64,000 bases of DNA. Origin: Nymphaea colorata (lineage: Eukaryota; Streptophyta; Magnoliopsida; Nymphaeales; Nymphaeaceae). The DNA is taken from the NCBI RefSeq assembly GCF_008831285.2, contig NC_045142.1, positions 14,325,354-14,389,353 of the forward strand. Reading direction: 5' to 3'. Every line of letters begins with the position of its first letter. Within the stretch, counting starts at the first letter, position 1. Below, one piece after another: positions 32,456-45,639 of the stretch. Made by a program: the position numbers and the translations under genes. Below the pieces are notes generated by a model. It was not told where the DNA came from, did no database searches, and was given only the letters and a program-made list of their open reading frames with translations.

Positions 32456-33414
32456 GTGAATCCACTAATTCTGATTGATTATCATGAAAGTATATGCATG
32501 GTAAAGTGGTTGGTTTAGCTCCAAACATCCTGGTGTCCTACAATAAATCAAGAATATACTTTCATTGGGATAGTACTACACCTTGCGTGAGACAATTCTA
32601 TATTCAAAAAATATCGTAGTTGATCAAGATCTTTCATCACAAAATATTTTTGGATGAACAACTTTGTATCAAAAATTTCTTGATTGGAGTCAGGATAATA
32701 TTATCAACATCCACCAATAAAATGGTCATATATTTGGAATTCTTTTTAATAAATAGTGAATGATTAAGAGGGGATCTCTCAAAACCACATTTTGAGACTA
32801 CATCAAAAAACTTGTGGAACCATAGACGAGGACTCTACTTGAATTTCCTGAGTTTGCACACTTTTCCACAATTTTTCTTATCGTTCAAACTTAGTGGTTA
32901 TTGCATGTAGATGGTCTCATCGAGTTCCCTATATATAAATGCATTCTTTACATCAAACTGATACATGTGCTAGTCTTGGTGTACAACCATAGAAATGATA
33001 TGACAAATAGTTTCCAACCATGTGACAAGAGAGAAGGTTTCAAAAAAGTCATCATCATATGTGTGAGTTTATATGTGAGAGTTTACCCTTGGCAACCATC
33101 CTAGATTTCTATCTTTTCACAAATTAATTCAAATAATATTTCAAAGTGAAAACTCACTTGGAGCAAACAATGTTACAATGAGGAGGATGATCAACTAGTT
33201 TCCAGGTTCCTTGATGGACCACGGCCTCCATCTTATATTGCATAGCTTGTCTCTACTTGGGATCTAAGAGAACTCATTGATCATAAGTGGAAACTATATG
33301 GGCAGTCAGAATATGAATAAATTGTTGCATATTGTCACCAACATTGTTAGTAGATACAACGCGAGACGTGATGCAAAGTACATTGTGGTTTACTTTTGCG
33401 AAGAACAATAACTC

Positions 33415-34020
33415 CTAACAAAGAACTGAAATATTTTTAGTGGGCTCAGATGGAGTAGGCACACTCACCTCAGTTGTACTTAACCTCCTAAAATGAAGTT
33501 GGGGAACAATCATGAGAGGAGTCTTGTCAACGTGTGTAGTCCAGCAGAGGATCACGAAATTTGGGGATACTAGAAGGCGACTCACATGAGGACTCCAATG
33601 GAATGAGTAGAATAGGTTATGGATCAAATGATAATGATATCTTAGTAGAGGTAGGAGAGAAATTGTAATAAGACTGAGACTCAAAGAATGTGACATGTGC
33701 ATTGATATTTTCATTTTGAGTAAAAAGGTCAAAATATTAACTTTTATCATTTCTGAAATAATCAATAAAAATATATTTTGTTTTTCGAGTGGCCAGTTTA
33801 TCATATGTAGGTTCAAGAATATGAACAAAGCACGTGCATCCAAACACTTTGGGAGCAAATAGAAATAGGGATTGATGAGAATACACAAGTTTAATAGGAA
33901 CTGATTGCCAATGGAGGATGAGAGTAAGTATTTGGTCAAAAAACAGGCAGTGGGAATGACATCTCAAAGTTATAAAGGTAGATGAGTATGAAGTATTAGG
34001 GAACAAGTCACATTTAAAAG
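33415..34020 (-). pseudogene. copia integrase C-terminal fragment (element 4)
   Basis: Minus strand reads FAPKVFGCTCFVHILEPTYD and KLATRKTKYIFIDYFRN, the conserved end of copia integrase; a frameshift then leads into a polar linker. Part of element 4. Confidence 0.82.
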
Positions 34021-35206
34021 TCGACGATGTTTTCGCTCAGCTACACCGTTTTGCTTGGAGGTATGAGGACAAGTAAATTGAGAAGAAATGCCATTGTCAA
34101 AGTAAAATTTCATTAAAATAGATAACTTGAACTAAAGAGCATTATCAGTGTGAATGTTTTTAACAAGAATACCAAACTGGGTCTTTATTTCAATAATAAC
34201 GTTTTGAGAATACATATGACTTCAGACCTTTATTTCAAAAGAAAACCTGTGACATGAGAGTAATCATCAATAATGACAAGAAAATACCAAAACATCGACC
34301 TACTAACAACTTTGCTAGAACCCCACACATCCACATGAAAAAGATAAAAAAACCACAACTGGATGGACTAAGATCAACAAATAATTGTTATGGGTGTGCT
34401 TGCTTAGTTGATAAGCTTCACATTGGGATGATGCTAGCACTGATAAATGAGATGTGGGTGATTGACCTTGCACAGATGGATGACCCAATTTGAAATGTCA
34501 TTGAAAGGAGGAAGATGAGGACACAGATGAAGTGGAGGAGGCTGCAATACCCATGGAGTCTGATAGGATGTAGATGACTCATTGCTCATAACCTTCACCA
34601 TTCGTCTTTTTAGTTTGCAAGTCTTAAAATAAACATACACTAGAGTCAAATGTAACACGATATTGTAAGTTACCTGTTAATTGTCTGACAGATAAAAAAT
34701 AGTGAAAAACTCATGAGTATATAACACATTAGGAATTAACATAGAGTGAGAAATCTTAACATCTCCTTAGCCCTTAATAGGAGATCATCTTCCATTTGCA
34801 AGTTTTACATAACGAATCTGTGTGGAGCAAGGTGATCAATGAAGTTTTATTACAAGAGTGTCTCAATGCCCCAGAAGCAAAAATACAAGTAGTACTTGTA
34901 TCATGCAGAACAGTATTGATAACAGAGCACTACACATCATAGCTATAAAAGCTGATGTCTGAGTGGATCTGTGGACTAAGAATTGCTCATACCTTGACTT
35001 GCTGATATTCACTATCATTGTCTCAGGTTGGGAAGAGGAAGCCCCCTTTATCACTACTGAAACTGCTTGGACAGATCCAACAGACGACTGTAAAGAACTC
35101 TTGCCTTGCTTAGCTACAGTGCTTCTGCCTAGAGGTGTAGTGGAAGGATACCCATGCTTATCCCAACATCTGTCGTTTAACTGTCCTATTTTCCTTGGTA
35201 GGTGTA

Positions 35207-35470
35207 CTAGAATCTACCATGACCTCCTCCTATAGAGAAACTTCCTCCACAATCTCCTAAAGCCACCAAGGTAGAGGCAAGAGGATCAGTGGAAGACTGG
35301 GAAGGAGTCACAACAAGACGGCTGAACCTGTTGTAAGCCTCAGCTAAGTCAAAGATTTCTACTCTAGTCAACAATTGTGCCTTAGCTACTACGTACTCCA
35401 GAGAGAGCCGTTGTAGAAACTTTGCCACAGTTTTGTGGCATGTGGGACATGGAGGACGTAGAGCTTTCAA
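35207..35470 (-). pseudogene. copia gag fragment (element 4)
   Basis: Minus strand reads ALRPPCPTCHKTVAKFLQRL and SLEYVVAKAQLLTRVEIFDL, the end of a UBN2 gag domain as in the fragment at 2158-2399. Confidence 0.82.
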
Positions 35471-36688
35471 CCTTTTATAGGTTGATTTGATGGAAGCAAA
35501 GTACTGAGCAAGATTTTGATTACCATGTCATGAATTAAGTAACTCCTCATCTACATGCAAAATCTTACTAATATTTTTGTCATTAGAATACGTTTGTTTC
35601 AAAAAATCCTACATCACATTTGTTTGGTAGAGGTATAGTATGAAATAGTAGAGGTAATTTAAGATTGCACACTATTCATGATCCATGACATGACAATATT
35701 ATTATATTTCTTTCATGTAGTGCATTTTCTACTCTTCACTACGAGCTCTTTTTTTTTTGTTTTATAACATGTTCCTTGCAATACCCTATCACAAACATCA
35801 TAAGCACACAAAGCCAAAATTTATAGTTTTTTCATCTAATTTCACACTGGAGCCATAAGAGAATGGATTGTCATGCTTTTATGCTCATACAACATCTCTA
35901 TTTTGCCTTCATCAGCCATAGTGAAGGCTGGATTTAGAACATCACAGGAAATACACATCACTCTAATTGCAATATGAACATTGATCAACCCACACAAATA
36001 CTAGAACTTCAAGTCAGCCACCGATATGAACAGGATTTGCATGTAGATGTTGATCAGACAATTTAATTGCTTGGAATCACCACAACTTCTCACTGAAAAC
36101 AACCTTACGACAATTTGATTTCAACAAAAAGGCTGATCAAATAACATACATATGGGAAAGTAATACCACCTATCAATCAACACAGCATGAGCCAAATATC
36201 AATTAGATCAGGGCAAGAAAGTAACAGATTTGCATATCATATCATATCAACATCTATACTTGCATCATCAAAACGAAAAGCAGATATTTTCTACCCTTCG
36301 ATTAAGCCACATCCACGAAAACAGATCTGATCAACATCGATTCCATGTCTATAATCCACAATAAATTGGTCACCACCGCATTCCACAGTCATAAATCTTG
36401 ATGGGGAGTCCAGTTAGGTATGCATCTCACTCCATGACTAGACTCCACTACGTAGCCACCAATAACAAATCAGATCTTACTCAGAAATTCAGTTTTGAAT
36501 CAAATCTGTCTAGTTGAAGAAAAAGGGTGTTTAGGTGAAAGGAGAGATCAAATAGAACCTACTAATGACCAGAAGGAAATGGGTACCACTATCCATTGGA
36601 ATCTGGTCAGCGCTAGTAGACCTCTAGTCGAAACCTGGTCATTGTTGGTGGAGAAGTGGAGTTGCTGTCAAATCTTGCTATGATGCCA

Positions 36689-36877
36689 TGTTGCAGTGGA
36701 TAGGTTGAAAGAAAAAAGTCATCGATTAACAAGGTCTGATCTCCTTAATAAGGAGATTAGGGCTATGGTAAAAAGTTTACCACTAACCTCAATAAAAAAA
36801 GGAAAATGTTTAAAGAGAATTTCTATTTTAAATATTTCAAAGAACCACCTACAAACTAAAAGCTTTCTAATTCAACA
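36689..36877 (-). repeat. 5' LTR of copia element 4
   Basis: 189 bp; plus-strand text starts TGTTGCAGTGGATAGG and ends AATTCAACA. Stem-loop GATCTCC / GGAGATTAGGG at about 36736-36767. Confidence 0.88.
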
Positions 36878-36936
36878 AAAACAGTAGCTACGACACTTCC
36901 ATACTGGGTTTCTTTTATAGATTCTAGCAAAGTATT

Positions 36937-37258
36937 TGTTATATTAGATTCATTTGTTTTTCAAATGGAGGATAAGAAAGTATTGGTCATAGGAAAATAG
37001 GGAACTTTACAACATTTTTTACTAAACCACTCTAAGGTACGATTGTAATAAGACCAATCCATCGCGTCCCCTTAGAGAACAACCCATATCTTATGTTCAC
37101 TATATATAATTTGAAAGTATGAGTTGATGGACATCAATGTACTGATTAATGAAATCCTCTCTCGCTGGGCTATGGAAACTTACTCTAACTCAGTGCGTTT
37201 AGTCTATGTTCTTCTCTAACTCTTTGTTGGGTAGGGTTAAGGAAAACACTAACTAACA
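36937..37258 (+). repeat. probable 5' LTR of the gypsy element
   Basis: Starts TGTTATATTAG, ends CTAACTAACA, with TATATATAA near 37105; TTGGTATCAAACC follows two bases later and resembles an initiator tRNA-Met primer site. No second copy is present to confirm the borders. Confidence 0.55.
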
Positions 37259-37289
37259 TTTTGGTATCAAACCCATCAACTTGGGAAAG

Positions 37290-40200
37290 AAAGGAATGGC
37301 AGGGCAGGATACCTTGTCATCATTGGAAGGGTTGTGGCAGTAGATGGACATGTAGATTGTGCACAACCATCTGGAGTCGGCGGAGAAGAACTGTGTGGAA
37401 ATGAAATAGAGGTTAACGAAAGTTGATCAAAGGCTCCAGGCATTGACGTTGGGGCAGTTTAATGCAAGATCCAACTTCGCCATTCAAGATCCCCAAAATG
37501 GAATTCTTAAAATTCACAAGCAAAGATCAAATCTGTTGGCTCTTTAGTTTTAAACCATACTTCAAATGCCAAGCGTTTTCTATAGAGCAATAGGCGAGCC
37601 ACACTGCTGTGCATCTGGAAGGAGCAACAATCAGATGGTTTCAAAGTAAAAGAGAGTTATCTAGGAGTAGTTCATGGAGGCTATTAGGGTAAGATTTGCC
37701 CCTTTTGGTTATTTAGATTTTAATGCCGAACTTTCTAAGATCAAGCAAATGGCGGCAGTAGTGGAGTATCAAACCCATTTCAAAGAAATAAGTAATATGG
37801 TGAGAGGTTGACCACAAGAGGTGCTATTAGTATCATTTGTCAGTGGCATGCAGGACGAATTGCTTATTGAGGTACTAGTGGCAAGGCCCATGTCTCTTTT
37901 GGAAGGATTTGAGTTAGCCTGAATTGCTGAAGAAAAATCCTTTATATTGAACGCTGAAGTGAAAGACAACAGAATGGGACGTGCGTTGTCCACTAACCTA
38001 ATCTTCCTGCTAAAGAGAAGGATGACGTTCCTATAGTGGTGCTGAACAAGGACTGATCTGTAGTGATCAATAAATTAAACCTGGTCCAGTTCAAGGACCC
38101 GCAGGCATCATGGACTCTGTTTCCATTGTGATGAAGGATAGAACCAAAGCCATGTATGTCAAAAATTACACATGAATCTTGTGGAAGTAGGTGATGAAAG
38201 TGAAACAGCTGCGGAAGGAGGTGAAGAGGCCACTAACAATGAGGAGCTGGGAGAACTACCCCAGCGAGAAATTTTCCTGCACGTGTTAACTGGGGATGAC
38301 ATCCCACAGGTCATGTGAGTATAAGGACGTCTCAAAGGGAGATCAATGAACATTCTGGTTGATATAGGGTCCACACACAATTTTAGGTGTGAGAGGACGA
38401 CTAAAATATGCGGTTGTGTTGTGAAGGAGCAACCAGACTTTAACGTTGTGGTTGGTAATGGGAGTTCCCTCATTTGCAAGGGAAAGTGTCAGTGTCTACA
38501 TGAAATTGAGATAAGGGGCAGCATTTCCAAGTAGAGTTATACCCATTAACCTTTGGAGCAGCAGACATGGTATTAAGAATGCAATGGCTGAAACAATTGG
38601 GTAACATGGCGGAACTTTATAGAGATGATGATGAAGTTTCAAGAGGACCGATGAGAGATTTTGTTGCAAGCTGCTCCCCCGGATGTGCAGGCCATAGAAG
38701 AGGAGCATCCGTCGAATAAAAACAGCTGAGAAGAAGCTAGAATCCATCTCTTGTGGGTGATGCAGAACCCGCCTACAAAAGAAGGGGTTGTCATGGATAT
38801 GTAGGCCATCACGCAGGTGCTGCAGCCCGTGGTTGTGGATGTTTTCAGCCACCCGCAAGCACTGCCTCCCTCATGCACAGTTGACTATAGGATCGAGATG
38901 GAGCCAGGAACAAAGCTTGTCAACCTACACCCCTATCATTACAGCCATGCACAGAAATCAGAGATTGAGAAGTTGGTGGCTGAGAGGTCTCATGACGGAG
39001 TGATTCAGGCCAGCCGCAGCCCCTATTCATCCCCAGCCCTCTTAGTCAAGAAAAATGATGGGCCATGGATGTTCTGTTGACTATAGAATTCTAAATTCCA
39101 TTACTGTTAAAAATAGGTATCTGATTCCGATAATCGAGGAGTTACTCAACGAGCTACAGAGAGCAGCCATGTTCTCCAAACTTGATCTGAGGGCACGGTA
39201 CCACCAAATCTGAGTGGCAAAGAAGGATGTGTACAAGACTGCATTCCAAATCCACCACGGCCATTACGAATTTTGAGTGATGTCGTTTGGATTAACAAAT
39301 GCCCTGCAACATTTCAGGCCTTGATGAATCATGCTTTCAGGCTTACCTCGCAGGATTGTATTGGTTTTCTTTGATGATATTCTATTTTCTAACAAGAATC
39401 CTATGGAGCACAAGGAACACTTACTCGTAGTGTTGTGTGTCATGATAGAGCACTAGCTGTATGCGAAGTATTCCAAATGTGCATTTGGGAATTAGCAACT
39501 CACCTACCTCAAACATATTTTCTGCAGCCATGGAGTAAGCATGAAACTTTAAAAAATCAAAGCCATCAAGAATTGGGATATCTCACAAGGTGTAAAAGGA
39601 ATGAGGGCATTCTTAGGGCTGCAGGTTGCTGTAGACGTTTTGTGAAGGGATTTAGGATCATTGCTGCTCCCCTATCCAGTTTACTAAAAAGTGGAGCTTT
39701 TTGATGGGAGGAGCACAGTCAATCAGCTTTTGAGCAGCCCAAGACATCAATAACTTAGGCTCAGTTCTCGCGATGCCTAGCTTCCAGCCACCATTCACTC
39801 TGGAGACTGATGCTTCCGATGTGGGAGTGGTGGGAGTGGGAAGTGGTGCTTAGTCAAGTTCACAAACCTATAGCGTATTATATTATAGCAAGACTGGGGG
39901 AGAATGATTCCAAAGTAAATTTGCATATGAGAGGGAATTAATTGGAGTAGTGTTGGTAGTTCAGAAGTGGCACCAATACTTATTGGGGAATAAGTTTTGG
40001 ATACTTAATGATCATGCCAGTTTGAAGCACTGCATGATCAGAAAATACTGAATCCCGTTCAGCAGAAACGGGTCTTCAAACTCTTGGAGAACAAATTTGA
40101 GATTGTGTACGAAAAGGGGAAGGAAAACTCAATTGCTGATGGGTTATCAAAGAAATTTTTCCTGAAGGATAAAGGAGAGACAACTAATGGGCACTTGCAG

Positions 40201-41120
40201 ACATTTATCCGTTTTCACACTTGTGGTAAAGGTTAGATCAAGAACATCGTGACTCCAGCTTAGCACATGAAAAATGAAGACAGCAAGAAACCACACCAAT
40301 ACAAGCCTATGGGTACAAGTGGCGTGAACCTTACCTACACTACCAGGATCAGGCCTATGTGCCACCTACTTCTTGTGCAACAATTGTTAGAAATATATCA
40401 TGATGAGGTAAAAGCTGGTCATCAAGGGGTAGAAGGAACTTATAAGCAGCTGAGGCAAGCCTTCCATTGGCCAGAAATGAAAAGGGATGTCAGTAAATAT
40501 GTACAGTCTTGTGACGCTTGCAAAAGACAGAAATATGAAAAACTCCTACCTGCTGACTCCTCCAACCCTTGCCCATACAGGCACGATTGGGAAGATATTT
40601 CCTTTGATTTTATGGAGGGGCTCCAAAATCCAAAGGGAAATTTATCATTATTGTTGCAGTGGACCAACAGTCAAAATATTCTCACTTTATTGCATTGGCC
40701 AATTTGCGAGAGCTTTCCAAGATCAGGTTGGAAAACAATCCAAAGGGAAATCTATCATTATTGTTGTAGTGGACCAACAGTCAAAATATTCTCACTTTAT
40801 TGCATTGGCCAATTTGCGAGAGCTTTCCAAGATCAGGTTGGAAAATTGCACGGAATGACCATCTGTAAGTGACAGAGATACTGTGTTCCTAAGTCATTTT
40901 TGGCATGCTTATTTTGAGCGGCAAGGGACCAAGTTGCACTTGAGTACGGCTTACCATCCTCAAACAAATAGTCAAATACAGGCTCTAAACAAGGTTTTGG
41001 AGACTTACCTAAGACACAATGCGGAACATCAACAACACAATCAAACAAATTATGTAGCCTAGGCTGAGTTTACATATAATATAACTACTCACTCATCAAC
41101 GGAATGTACCCGTTCTAAGC
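37290..41120 (+). pseudogene. gypsy gag-pol pseudogene
   Basis: Gag pieces at 37500-37930 (HLEGATIRWFQ; GMQDELLIEVL), protease with VDIGSTHNF at 38358-38385, RT from 38830 (HPYHYSHAQKSEIEKLVAER, SPYSSPALLVKKNDG, then FSKLDLRARYHQI near 39180), RNase H FTLETDAS (about 39800) and FEIVYEKGKENSIADGLSKK (about 40095), integrase zinc finger and core from 40380 (HQGVEGTYKQL..WPEMKRDV, CDACKRQKYE). Many stops and frameshifts. A 110-bp tandem duplication breaks the integrase. Confidence 0.85.
40629..40848. repeat. 110-bp tandem duplication in the gypsy integrase
   Basis: The unit from TCCAAAGGGAAA recurs at 40629 and 40739, nearly identical. 110 is not a multiple of three, so the second copy shifts the frame. 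Confidence 0.92.
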
Positions 41121-41124
41121 ATTT

Positions 41125-44100
41125 TTTTTTTCAACATAAAGCATTGAGGTGCGACTACACAACAATTCAAAAAGGAGGGAGCTATGCCATTCGAAACAAT
41201 GGGGGCAAACTTTCATTTATATAACAATTTCAATCCATACAAAATCACATCTATGTGTATGACAAAAATGCCCCAAACCATATAATTGATGCTTAACAAA
41301 AACAAGACATTAATATAACCAAAACAAGACGCGACGACACTACAAAAGACCCAAAACCTCCCCAGTAGAATGTGAGTTCAACCATCTAATCAACCTGTTG
41401 CCCCGGGTCCGTCAAAACCTGAAAAATGAAACAACAGAAGGCTTAGCCTTCACAGTATGGCAACAAGCCAGAAAAATCCCTAACCCTGTTAGGCAGGGCT
41501 CAAATATGAGATAATCACAATGATAAAAGCAAATCATCATCATGTCGTAACAGGACATAGTCACATGACTTGACAAGAAAGCCCCTCACATAGACCACGA
41601 CATGTAAAGGTTACTCAATGACCACGATAACACAATTTCAATTCACATGTAAGGCATGCATAAACATATCATTCTCATTCATTTCATTCACATGCACATA
41701 CATTTCATTCATATTCTTTTCATTTTCATTACCTTCAGTGAATTGACAGTTCCTGTGGGCGTAAACACAGGCACGTGCACACCGCGGGCGGCCTATAGCC
41801 GAGAGACAACCCCATGGTGGCTCGAAATAGTATGGATTCATTCTCGCTGTAGTGGTAGAGCACTCGTCCATAGATGTGTGAATTCCAATGAGAGATACTC
41901 AACCTTCCCTATGACACCCAGTTTGGGAAGGCGGGAGCCCAACGCTCCAAGCACATCACACAACAATACCCTGGGGTCTCGCACTGCCTGCACTCTGAAC
42001 AGGCGAGACTAGTGGTGAAGGCGGGACAACTCCCAAACACAATGTCACAACCCACTGGCCTCTCATCTCTTATTCTTTCATTCTTATCATTATAATTAAA
42101 CATTTACAAAATGATTGGCTAGCTCATGAGGTTGGTACACTTCACGAGTGCACCCACACCTCCTATTGCCTCCACACGAGGGCTACACATGTCATTAACA
42201 TTCTTAGCAAGCCGCCATAACAATACGAGTACAACTACCCTTCAATCTCATTCAATTGCATTATTCAATGCATATGCAACAATTCAGAATATTCATATTC
42301 ATCAAAATTCACATTTATCCAATACATCGATGACATCTGTCAAAACTTAGCCAAATCCTAAAGAGTAATCTCGATCTGTGATTGACTCGTATCTATCTTA
42401 TACAGTTATCATTCTATGATGCTTTCTAATGCACAATCGGGGTCGAGGAGATACTCGACTCGATACCCCACCTCATCTGTCCTAAGCAGTTATCAATTCT
42501 AGCAAGCACATGCAATTAGGTAGAAATTTTTAAACAATACTAATCACATAAGCATTAAACTCTTATGCATACATTCATTCAATCACTTTACAATCATTCG
42601 ATCACATCACAATCCTAGGGTCTAATGATCCTAAGAACACACATTGACAAGTTGGCTCTAGGCAGGGATTTGCCTGGAATGGCGCCATACCTGTCACGCT
42701 TCCACAAAACACTTCAAAATGCCTTGAGCTTCATGTCTTGTTGCTCAAGGTTTATTGGACGTACCTGGTGTACCTGCAAACATAAGAAAGTGATAAGATT
42801 TTTACTCATTTTGCTTTACAATCTATACAAGTGTAAAATATAGTCAATGAGGCATGCCATCGCCTCAAAAAGGTGTCGACGGGTAGTGTCGACCCACAAA
42901 GCCCTCCAATAGGCTTTTTCTCAACTCCTTTAGTTTGTCACCTAATGATTTATTCTCCGCGCTTACGATTGAACCAATCACTAATATGTTTATCCCTTGC
43001 TTCCATAGTTGAAGCGTCTTCCCAACAATTACACTCAACTTACCTACCCTCTCCCAACCAACAATGCAATATGCCCATCGACAATCGCATGAGCCAGCCA
43101 CGTGTTCACTAAAATGATTCTAAATCTTCATAACCCCATCAAATCTCTACCATGTTTCTCAATAGCTTCGAGAATCAACTTATCATGCTAAAAAAGTCAT
43201 TATAAGCATGAATCATCGTCTCTTCAAAATAATCCTAGACTTTCCCCAAAAAGCAAAGTCACTAGCATATATCATAAATCATTAATTCTTAATTCTAGCA
43301 TGCTCAATCAACAATATGTTTCTCCATTGCTTTCATAGTTGAGGCGTCTTGCCAATAATTACACTCAACTTACCTACCCTCTACCAACGAACAACGCAAT
43401 ACGCCCATCGACAATCGCATGAGCCACGTGTTTACTAAAATGATTCTAAATCTTCATAACCCCAGCAAATCTCTACCATGTTTCCCAATAGCTTTGAGAA
43501 TCAACTTATCATGCTAAAAAGGTCATTATAAGCATGGATCATCGCCTCTCCAAAATAATCCTAGACTTTTCCCAAAAAGCAAAGTCTCTAACATATATCA
43601 TAAATCATTAATTCTTAATTCTAGCATACTCAATCAACAATTATACGTGCTCCAACAGAAAATATTCAACCGTCTAGGCTCGATTAGGCCTTGCTCACCC
43701 CAATTTAAGAGTCCAAACTGCTGTGATGCTTCCGGCAGCCACCCCAAGCATTCAAACAATCCTCAAATGGTAAAAATCGTGCAATGCCGCCACCACCAAC
43801 ACCATCTAGCCGCTGTTATGAGGGGGAAGAACATGTTCCCAAGCTGAAACCCAATCAAGAAGCGATAATATAGTGAAAAAAATCAGTGAGGAAGAGTGCT
43901 CGGTTGGGAAAAGGGGGAAAACAATCAGAAAATGGGGAGAGCACTAGAGTAGAGAGCATGTGGGAAGGGGGAGGCATTTGACAGAAAGACAGACAAACAA
44001 GAGAGAGCAAGAGAGAGAGATGAGGGAAAAAGCGAGCGAGCAGGAGGAGGGTGCGGGTAGTGCGAGAGGAAGAGGGCACAACACGGGAGAGGGAGAAAAC

Positions 44101-44525
44101 AGAAGGGAGCGAGAGTGAGCTCTAATAGAGAGAGCATGGGTAAGGGAGTGAGACAGCACGAGAGGGAGCGGGTTGTGTTGGTGTGTTCAGTGGAGGGAGA
44201 GGGAGAGCAAGCGGGTAGAGAGAACGTTGCAGAGAGGGGATGATGCGTGAGAGTGGCGGAAGAAAAGAAAGAGGAAGAGATAGGGAGGGAGACCGACGGC
44301 TTACCCATGCAACACCGTCGCCCTTCCTCCTCCGGTCCAGCTGCTGCCACTGCCACACCGTCCGCCTCAATCTTCTCTACAACACGGTAGAGGAAGAAAC
44401 AAGGAGGAGATGAAGAGGGGGAAATGAGGGAGAAAGGATCGATGTCGAGCTCCTGCTTTAGCATGGAGCTCGGGTCTGGGTCTGGACCCACTCCAGCTCC
44501 ACCTACGAAAATCAAAAGCATTACA
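41125..44525 (-). repeat. long LTR (about 3.4 kb) of a minus-strand gypsy element, Tekay/Del-like
   Basis: On the minus strand it begins TGTAATGC at 44525, directly after a purine tract (AAGGAGGGTAGGA) that ends the integrase frame, as expected of a 3' LTR. It holds a long CT-rich tract (44500-43900, minus strand) and a 330-bp tandem duplication. The left border near 41125 is set only by the end of the gypsy integrase. Assignment to the Tekay/Del group rests on length and structure and is tentative. Open frames in the CT-rich part are low complexity. Confidence 0.6.
42983..43641. repeat. 330-bp tandem duplication
   Basis: Copies 42983-43312 and 43313-43641 run colinear (AATATGTT... to ...CTCAATCAACAAT), roughly 92% identical by eye, one small deletion (GCCA) in the second copy. 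Confidence 0.9.
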
Positions 44526-44870
44526 TCCTACCCTCCTTAATTAAAATTTTGTCCTTGAAATTTACATTATATCTCAATGCAAGAACAAGTGTGGATACTT
44601 CTTTCGCATATCCTTTTCAAGTTCTCATGTACTCTCATTCAACCCATGGTGTTGTCATTCCACCCTCACTAAAGGAATTCTCTTCGTGTGAACCACTTGT
44701 TATCTTTGATCAACAATTATAATAGGTTTTTCAGACCTAAATACCTTGAAAATCAATCACATGTGTAGGATTCGGTACATACTTTCGAAGCATGAAAACA
44801 TGGAGAACGTCATGAACATGACTCAAGTTAGATGGTAGTGTCAATCTGTATGTCACAAAATGTTATGATG
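44526..44870 (-). pseudogene. gypsy integrase C terminus
   Basis: Minus strand reads YRLTLPSNLSHVHDVLHVFM and LRKYVPNPTHVIDFQ, the standard end of gypsy integrases, continuing in broken frames to FKDKILIKEGRM before the stop. The rest of this element's pol is missing beyond 44870. Confidence 0.82.
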
Positions 44871-44890
44871 AATGTTATGAATGTTATGAT

Positions 44891-45465
44891 ATTTCGAAAT
44901 AGTATGGAGTTCAAATTGAAATTAGGGCTTCCACTTGATAAATAAAGCATAATGAGAAGGGTATATTGTGGCAAGCTCATTCAAAGCCCTAAGTTCATAT
45001 ACTGAAGTTCAAATATAATATTTTTGAAATAATATACATTTAACTATGTGTGAATACAGTCAATCAAATAAGCACATTATATAACCCTAAAATGATGACT
45101 TACATGATTAACCTAGTTAATTTGGGATTTTACCATAAAGAAAGTAAAAATGTTAAGTAAGAAGTCAAAAATCAGATGAAAAATTCCTAACTAGGAGGAG
45201 AATAGTGAGAACAAAACCCTCTTGTTAAGAGTGCTTTGGTCATTTGTTTGTGCTTTAGCGAAGTACTAGAGATGCAACTTGTTTTTTGCAACAGATTGAT
45301 TAGTACTGAAAGAAAGGCAAATAACGTTCAATCTTCATAAAGTTTTAGGGTGGAGAATCTATACATATCAGAGAACTAGTTCCAACTGATAAATCAAAAG
45401 AATCCATCTTCTGTGAAAAGATATTAAGTAATAAAATCTATGCAAAAAATAGATTTTGTGCAGTA
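44891..45465. repeat. direct repeat, left copy
   Basis: Colinear with 46765-47290 over its length (shared: CATAATGAGAAGGG, AATATAATATTTTTGAAATAAT). Possibly LTR segments of the gypsy whose integrase lies between them, but termini and primer site could not be found. Confidence 0.65.
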
Positions 45466-45639
45466 AAAAGACATTTTATCTGATTTGTTGCCACTTTCCT
45501 CACAGATGATGCCTTTGTGGAATGATCGATCTGAGCACAATGTTATTTACTTTGAATTTTCTCTCAAGGACTGCTTTAACATACTACCTGACTATCATTT
45601 GACTATAAGCTTTGGCATGCTCTGCAACTTTTAAACTTT

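Larger units (their letters stand above)
31486..36877 (-). mobile_element. Ty1/copia retrotransposon, complete borders, decayed (element 4)
   Basis: LTRs 31486-31671 and 36689-36877 flanked by the 5-bp duplication AAAAC (31481-31485 and 36878-36882). On the minus strand the primer site TGGCATCATAGC (36688 leftwards) follows the 36689-36877 LTR, so the element runs right to left. Gag (35470-35207), protease remnant (about 34900), integrase (34006-33737) and RT/RNase H debris are present with many stops. Related by gag and LTR stem-loop to elements 1 and 2. Confidence 0.9.
36937..41124 (+). mobile_element. Ty3/gypsy retrotransposon, 5' LTR and decayed gag-pol, 3' end missing
   Basis: Gag, protease, RT, RNase H and integrase relics follow each other in normal gypsy order on the + strand with many stops. 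A likely LTR (36937-37258) precedes them. Integrase ends at about 41120 and runs into unrelated sequence of a minus-strand gypsy LTR, so the 3' LTR is lost. Confidence 0.85.

Noticed and set aside
33415-33939. 174-codon minus-strand frame as a separate gene
   Set aside because: Its neighbouring frame carries the copia integrase motif KVFGCTCFVHI; this is one more frame of the broken element.
43925-44521. 198-codon minus-strand frame rich in Ser, Leu and Pro
   Set aside because: Lies in the CT-rich part of a gypsy LTR and is low complexity; no gene evidence.
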